Positions 60,972 to 64,000 of a stretch of 64,000 nt of DNA are shown here, in pieces. Source of the DNA: Erwinia endophytica (lineage in GTDB: Bacteria > Pseudomonadota > Gammaproteobacteria > Enterobacterales > Enterobacteriaceae); assembly GCF_009295515.1 (NCBI RefSeq), contig NZ_RQVV01000011.1, positions 310,001 to 374,000 of the forward strand, read 5' to 3'. The notes beneath the pieces were generated by a model. That model was not told the origin of the DNA and ran no database searches. It saw nothing but the letters and a program-made list of their open reading frames with translations. Position 1 is the stretch's first letter, and every line of letters begins with the position of its first letter. The position numbers and the translations under genes were made by a program.

Positions 60972-61994
60972 GTGGGACCGGTAATGTTAGACGTGCTCGG
61001 CTACGAGCTGGATGCGGAAGAACGTGAAATTTTGCAGCACCCGCTGGTGGGCGGTTTGATCCTGTTTACCCGCAATTATCACGATCCAGAGCAACTTGCC
61101 GAATTGGTGCGACAAATTCGTGTGGCCTCGCGACACCGGCTGGTCGTGGCGGTCGATCAGGAAGGAGGACGCGTACAGCGTTTCCGGGAGGGTTTTACCC
61201 GCTTGCCAGCTATGCAGTCTTTTTTCGCGCTGAACAGCGCCGCTGAAGCTGGTGTACTGGCCCATCAGGCAGGGTGGGTCATGGCGGCTGAAATGATCAG
61301 CATGGATATTGATATCAGCTTTGCGCCTGTGCTGGATATTGGCCATGGCAGCGCGGCTATCGGTGAACGCAGCTTCCATGAAGATCCTGCCATCGCGTTG
61401 CAAATGGCCCGCCATTTTATTAACGGTATGCATCAGGCTGGAATGAAAACGACCGGTAAACATTTTCCCGGACATGGCGCGGTCAGTGCGGATTCGCATA
61501 AAGAGACCCCACGTGATAACCGGAGTGAGGCTGACATTCGCCAGCATGATATGCACATTTTTCAGCAATTGATTAATGAAAATGCGCTGGATGCCATTAT
61601 GCCCGCACACGTTATCTATACTGAAATGGATGCCAGACCGGCTAGCGGTTCATCTTACTGGCTGAAAACGGTGCTGCGCAATGAGCTGGGCTTCGACGGG
61701 GTCATTTTTTCGGATGACTTGTCGATGGAAGGCGCGGCGATAATGGGGAGCTACGCTGAGCGTGGTCAGGCCTCGCTGGACGCAGGCTGCGATATGATCC
61801 TGGTCTGTAATAATCGCCAGGGAGCGATAAGCGTGCTGGATAATCTGTCACCGATCAATGCTGAGCGAGTGACCCGGTTGTATCATCAAGGTACATTTAC
61901 CCGCCAGCAACTGCTTGCATCTTCACGCTGGAAAGAAGCCAACCAGGCGTTGACTGGGTTGCAGACACGCTGGCTGGAGCATAAAGGCCGTTGA
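60972..61994 (+). CDS. nagZ: NagZ, beta-N-acetylhexosaminidase
   Basis: Cytoplasmic glycoside hydrolase family 3 enzyme that recycles peptidoglycan by releasing GlcNAc from muropeptides; a product can induce AmpC where present. The signature [18 protein letters not shown] (about residues 163-180) is complete, as are [11 protein letters not shown] and [20 protein letters not shown] with the nucleophile Asp. The 340 residues match E. coli. GTG start at 60972. Confidence 0.96.
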   Translation: MGPVMLDVLGYELDAEEREILQHPLVGGLILFTRNYHDPEQLAELVRQIRVASRHRLVVAVDQEGGRVQRFREGFTRLPAMQSFFALNSAAEAGVLAHQAGWVMAAEMISMDIDISFAPVLDIGHGSAAIGERSFHEDPAIALQMARHFINGMHQAGMKTTGKHFPGHGAVSADSHKETPRDNRSEADIRQHDMHIFQQLINENALDAIMPAHVIYTEMDARPASGSSYWLKTVLRNELGFDGVIFSDDLSMEGAAIMGSYAERGQASLDAGCDMILVCNNRQGAISVLDNLSPINAERVTRLYHQGTFTRQQLLASSRWKEANQALTGLQTRWLEHKGR

Positions 61995-62018
61995 CGGCGA
62001 TCAACTGAGAGGATAGCG

Positions 62019-62561
62019 ATGATCATCTATCTGCATGGTTTTGATTCAACCAGTCCGGGTAATCACGAAAAGGTGCTCCAGTTGCAGTTTATCGACCCGG
62101 ATGTGCGGTTGCTCAGCTATAGTACCTTACACCCGAAACACGATATGCAGTACTTGCTTAATGAGACGGATAAACTCTTGCGCAGTACCCATGATGAGTG
62201 TCCGCTGATTTGTGGCGTTGGTCTGGGGGGCTTTTGGGCGGAGCGGATTGGTTTTCTGAGTGATATTCGCCAGGTGATTTTCAATCCTAATCTTTGGCCG
62301 GAAGAGAATATGCCTGGCAAGATTGACCGCCCGGAAGAGTATGTCGATATCGCCACCAAGTGTGTCAGTCATTTTCGTGATAAAAACCGTGATCGCTGCC
62401 TGGTTATTCTCTCGCGCCATGATGAAATGTTGGATGTTCAGCGTTCGGTTGCGGCGCTGGACCCATTCTATGAGATTGTCTGGGATGAGGTAGAGGGGCA
62501 TAAGTTTAAGAATATTTCTTCTCATCTTCAACGTATTAAAGCGTTCAAAACGCTGGGATAA
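62019..62561 (+). CDS. ycfP: YcfP, alpha/beta-hydrolase-like protein
   Basis: A 180-residue UPF0227 protein of unknown activity with a hydrolase-like start ([20 protein letters not shown]). It has a G-x-G-x-G-like turn in [15 protein letters not shown] that lacks the catalytic Ser of true lipases. It matches E. coli YcfP to the end ([18 protein letters not shown]). It is the last gene before a long gap. Confidence 0.93.
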   Translation: MIIYLHGFDSTSPGNHEKVLQLQFIDPDVRLLSYSTLHPKHDMQYLLNETDKLLRSTHDECPLICGVGLGGFWAERIGFLSDIRQVIFNPNLWPEENMPGKIDRPEEYVDIATKCVSHFRDKNRDRCLVILSRHDEMLDVQRSVAALDPFYEIVWDEVEGHKFKNISSHLQRIKAFKTLG

Positions 62562-63450
62562 GCGGGCTGATTATATCGGCCTGCGCTCAATCCGAATGAC
62601 CCGGGTCGCGGTGAAATAGCGGGAAGTCTGCCTGGGTCATGTGGCGATTGTGCATGAAGGTCAGATACTGATTGAAGCGCACTCACATAGTGATCGTCAT
62701 AACGACCCAGGTGAATAGTGTGGGTTGTTTTTTTATTCATGAATGAGTTTTTTAAATACCTCCGATATAAATTGTAGACACCACCATAAATCCCCAGAAC
62801 CAGGTCTTTTCTGAAAGCCTTTTTGACAGGATGGCAGTGGAGTAAATAAGAAAATTGAGAGAATGCATGGTATCCGAACAGGTTATTTATAAGTTTTATA
62901 ATGATGATGTTATTTATACGAATGGTAAGGATATAACATTAAGGGGGTTTTTAGGGTGGTGAAGATGAAGGGATATTAAGGAGGGGCAGGGTGATAATTC
63001 TGACGAGGAATATGTCTTTTACTGAGATAATAATAGTAAATATATCTCTCTGTCTTGATATTATTTTACTGATTTTAATTCTGATATTGATTTTATATTG
63101 AATGATTTTTCCCGTTAATATGGCTGAACGCAGTCAGTGCGTCCCTGCCTGGCCTGTGGCGCAGAGAGTGAGCGGGTGCAGTGAGGGACGCGTTGTCGCG
63201 CCCTGCAAATTTCTACTTTTTCAGTTGAGTCAGGCCAGTAAATGAGGGGCAATTACACGCTGTAGAGAATGAATAACTGACAGTGAATCAGGACGCTGAA
63301 GAACGTTGATTCAGATCACTTTTAACAGGACTGATGATTTCCGGCGTGGTATTCTGCCAGCTGATAGCGAATTAACTCGCCAACCCTATGTTAATTAAGG
63401 ATGTTTTTTAACTTTAAATTAACGATTAATTCACATTTTAAGGGGGTCAT
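62562..63450. other. Long ycfP-ndh intergenic region with FNR box
   Basis: About 890 bases with no gene I can support. A short stretch at 62620-62720 has gene-like codon pattern on the plus strand (GHVAIVHEGQILIEAHSHSD) but no start or homologue, so it may be a relic. The middle (62740-63110) is very A/T-rich. At 63306-63319 the sequence TTGATTCAGATCAC matches the FNR site TTGAT-N4-ATCAA except for the last base, and lies 132 bases before ndh, which FNR represses in E. coli. Confidence 0.6.
63306..63319. promoter_or_regulatory. Putative FNR box for ndh
   Basis: TTGATTCAGATCAC against consensus TTGAT-N4-ATCAA: nine of ten defined bases agree. Upstream of ndh, a known FNR-repressed gene. Confidence 0.6.
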
Positions 63451-64000
63451 TTGACTACGCAAATGAAGAAGATTGTTATTGTTGGTGGGGGAGCTGGTGG
63501 ACTGGAGCTGGCGACTCAATTGGGTCATAAATTGGGACGTAAGAAGAAAGCGGAAATCATCCTGGTGGATCGCGATTCTACCCACCTGTGGAAACCGCTG
63601 CTACATGAGGTAGCAACCGGATCGCTGGACGAAGGGATCGATGCCCTGAGTTATCTGGCTCACGCCCGTAATCATCACTTCCAGTTCCAGCTGGGTACGC
63701 TGACTGATATCAATCGTGAAGAGAAAAGGTTACAACTGGCTGAAATTCGCGACGCACAAGGCGAGCTGCTGGTGCCTGAGCGCGAGCTGGCGTACGACAC
63801 GTTAGTGATGGCGTTAGGCAGTACCTCTAACGACTTCGGTACGCCGGGCGTGAAGGACCACTGTATTTTCCTCGACAATCCCCATCAGGCCCGTCGTTTC
63901 CACAATGAAATGCTTAACCTGTTCCTGAAGTTTTCAGCCAATGCTGACCCCCAGGGAAAAGTGAATATCGCTATTGTTGGGGGGGGCGCTACCGGGGTTG
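63451..64000 (+). CDS. ndh: Ndh, NADH dehydrogenase II (partial)
   Basis: Non-proton-pumping NADH:quinone oxidoreductase on the inner membrane. The first 183 residues are inside the window; the gene continues past the right edge. An FAD-binding site ([20 protein letters not shown], residues about 6-25) is present. So are [20 protein letters not shown] and the start of the NADH site ([12 protein letters not shown], at the edge). TTG at 63451 follows AAGGGGG and gives the E. coli-like N-terminus MTT. A possible FNR box lies upstream. Confidence 0.95.
   Translation, partial: MTTQMKKIVIVGGGAGGLELATQLGHKLGRKKKAEIILVDRDSTHLWKPLLHEVATGSLDEGIDALSYLAHARNHHFQFQLGTLTDINREEKRLQLAEIRDAQGELLVPERELAYDTLVMALGSTSNDFGTPGVKDHCIFLDNPHQARRFHNEMLNLFLKFSANADPQGKVNIAIVGGGATGV

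Noticed and set aside
62528-62740. 70-codon minus-strand open frame between ycfP and ndh
   Set aside because: Low-complexity composition, no ribosome site and no homologue recognised; treated as chance.

Overview
The window is chromosomal DNA of a gammaproteobacterium of the order Enterobacterales. Gene content and order over most of it follow the Escherichia coli chromosome (opgCGH to ndh, and yecF-uvrY-uvrC-pgsA-glyW-cysT-leuZ), with proteins close to the E. coli ones. The moderate GC content, the LuxI-type synthase and the gene set would fit an Erwinia/Pantoea-like member, but the genus is not proven from sequence alone.

Layout. 1-3.4 kb: rutR with a RutR-like box, the cycA permease gene and a DUF4396 membrane protein. 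3.4-7.1 kb: a decaying quorum-sensing neighbourhood. It has a frameshifted relic of an SdiA/LuxR-type regulator, an apparently intact LuxI-type acyl-homoserine-lactone synthase, a dead glpM, yecF, and a broken IS3-family (IS407-like) element wedged between yecF and uvrY. 7.1-10.7 kb: uvrY-uvrC-pgsA followed by tRNA-Gly, tRNA-Cys and tRNA-Leu. 10.7-20.5 kb: accessory region beginning with a frameshifted tyrosine integrase beside tRNA-Leu. It then holds a Tat-exported beta-carbonic anhydrase, a divergent SPFH protein / unknown anchored protein pair, a MarR-MFS-HlyD-OMF tripartite efflux operon and a 55-residue membrane microprotein.

20.5-64 kb: the conserved backbone. It covers osmoregulated periplasmic glucans (opgC, opgGH), yceK, msyB, mdtG, lpxL, an OYE-family reductase inserted before trhO, solA, bssS, dinI with a LexA box, pyrC, yceB, rimJ, mviM, murJ, rne, rluC, yceF, and the yceD-rpmF-plsX-fabHDG-acpP-fabF cluster. 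pabC-mltG-tmk-holB-tatD, ptsG, hinT-ycfL-lpoB-thiK-nagZ-ycfP and the start of ndh (cut by the window edge) follow. Compared with E. coli, the flagellar flgN-flgL block between murJ and rne, and grxB, mdtH, yceH, yceI/yceJ and fhuE, are not at these positions.

How it works together: the right half serves envelope building and core metabolism (fatty acid and phospholipid precursors, lipid A, peptidoglycan synthesis and recycling, periplasmic glucans, glucose uptake, respiration). The left half holds regulators (RutR, UvrY, LuxI) and accessory transport. No CRISPR array, toxin-antitoxin pair or recognisable defence island was seen. The least explained items are the SPFH/anchored-protein pair, the 55-residue microprotein, and the intact luxI left beside a dead sdiA-like regulator.
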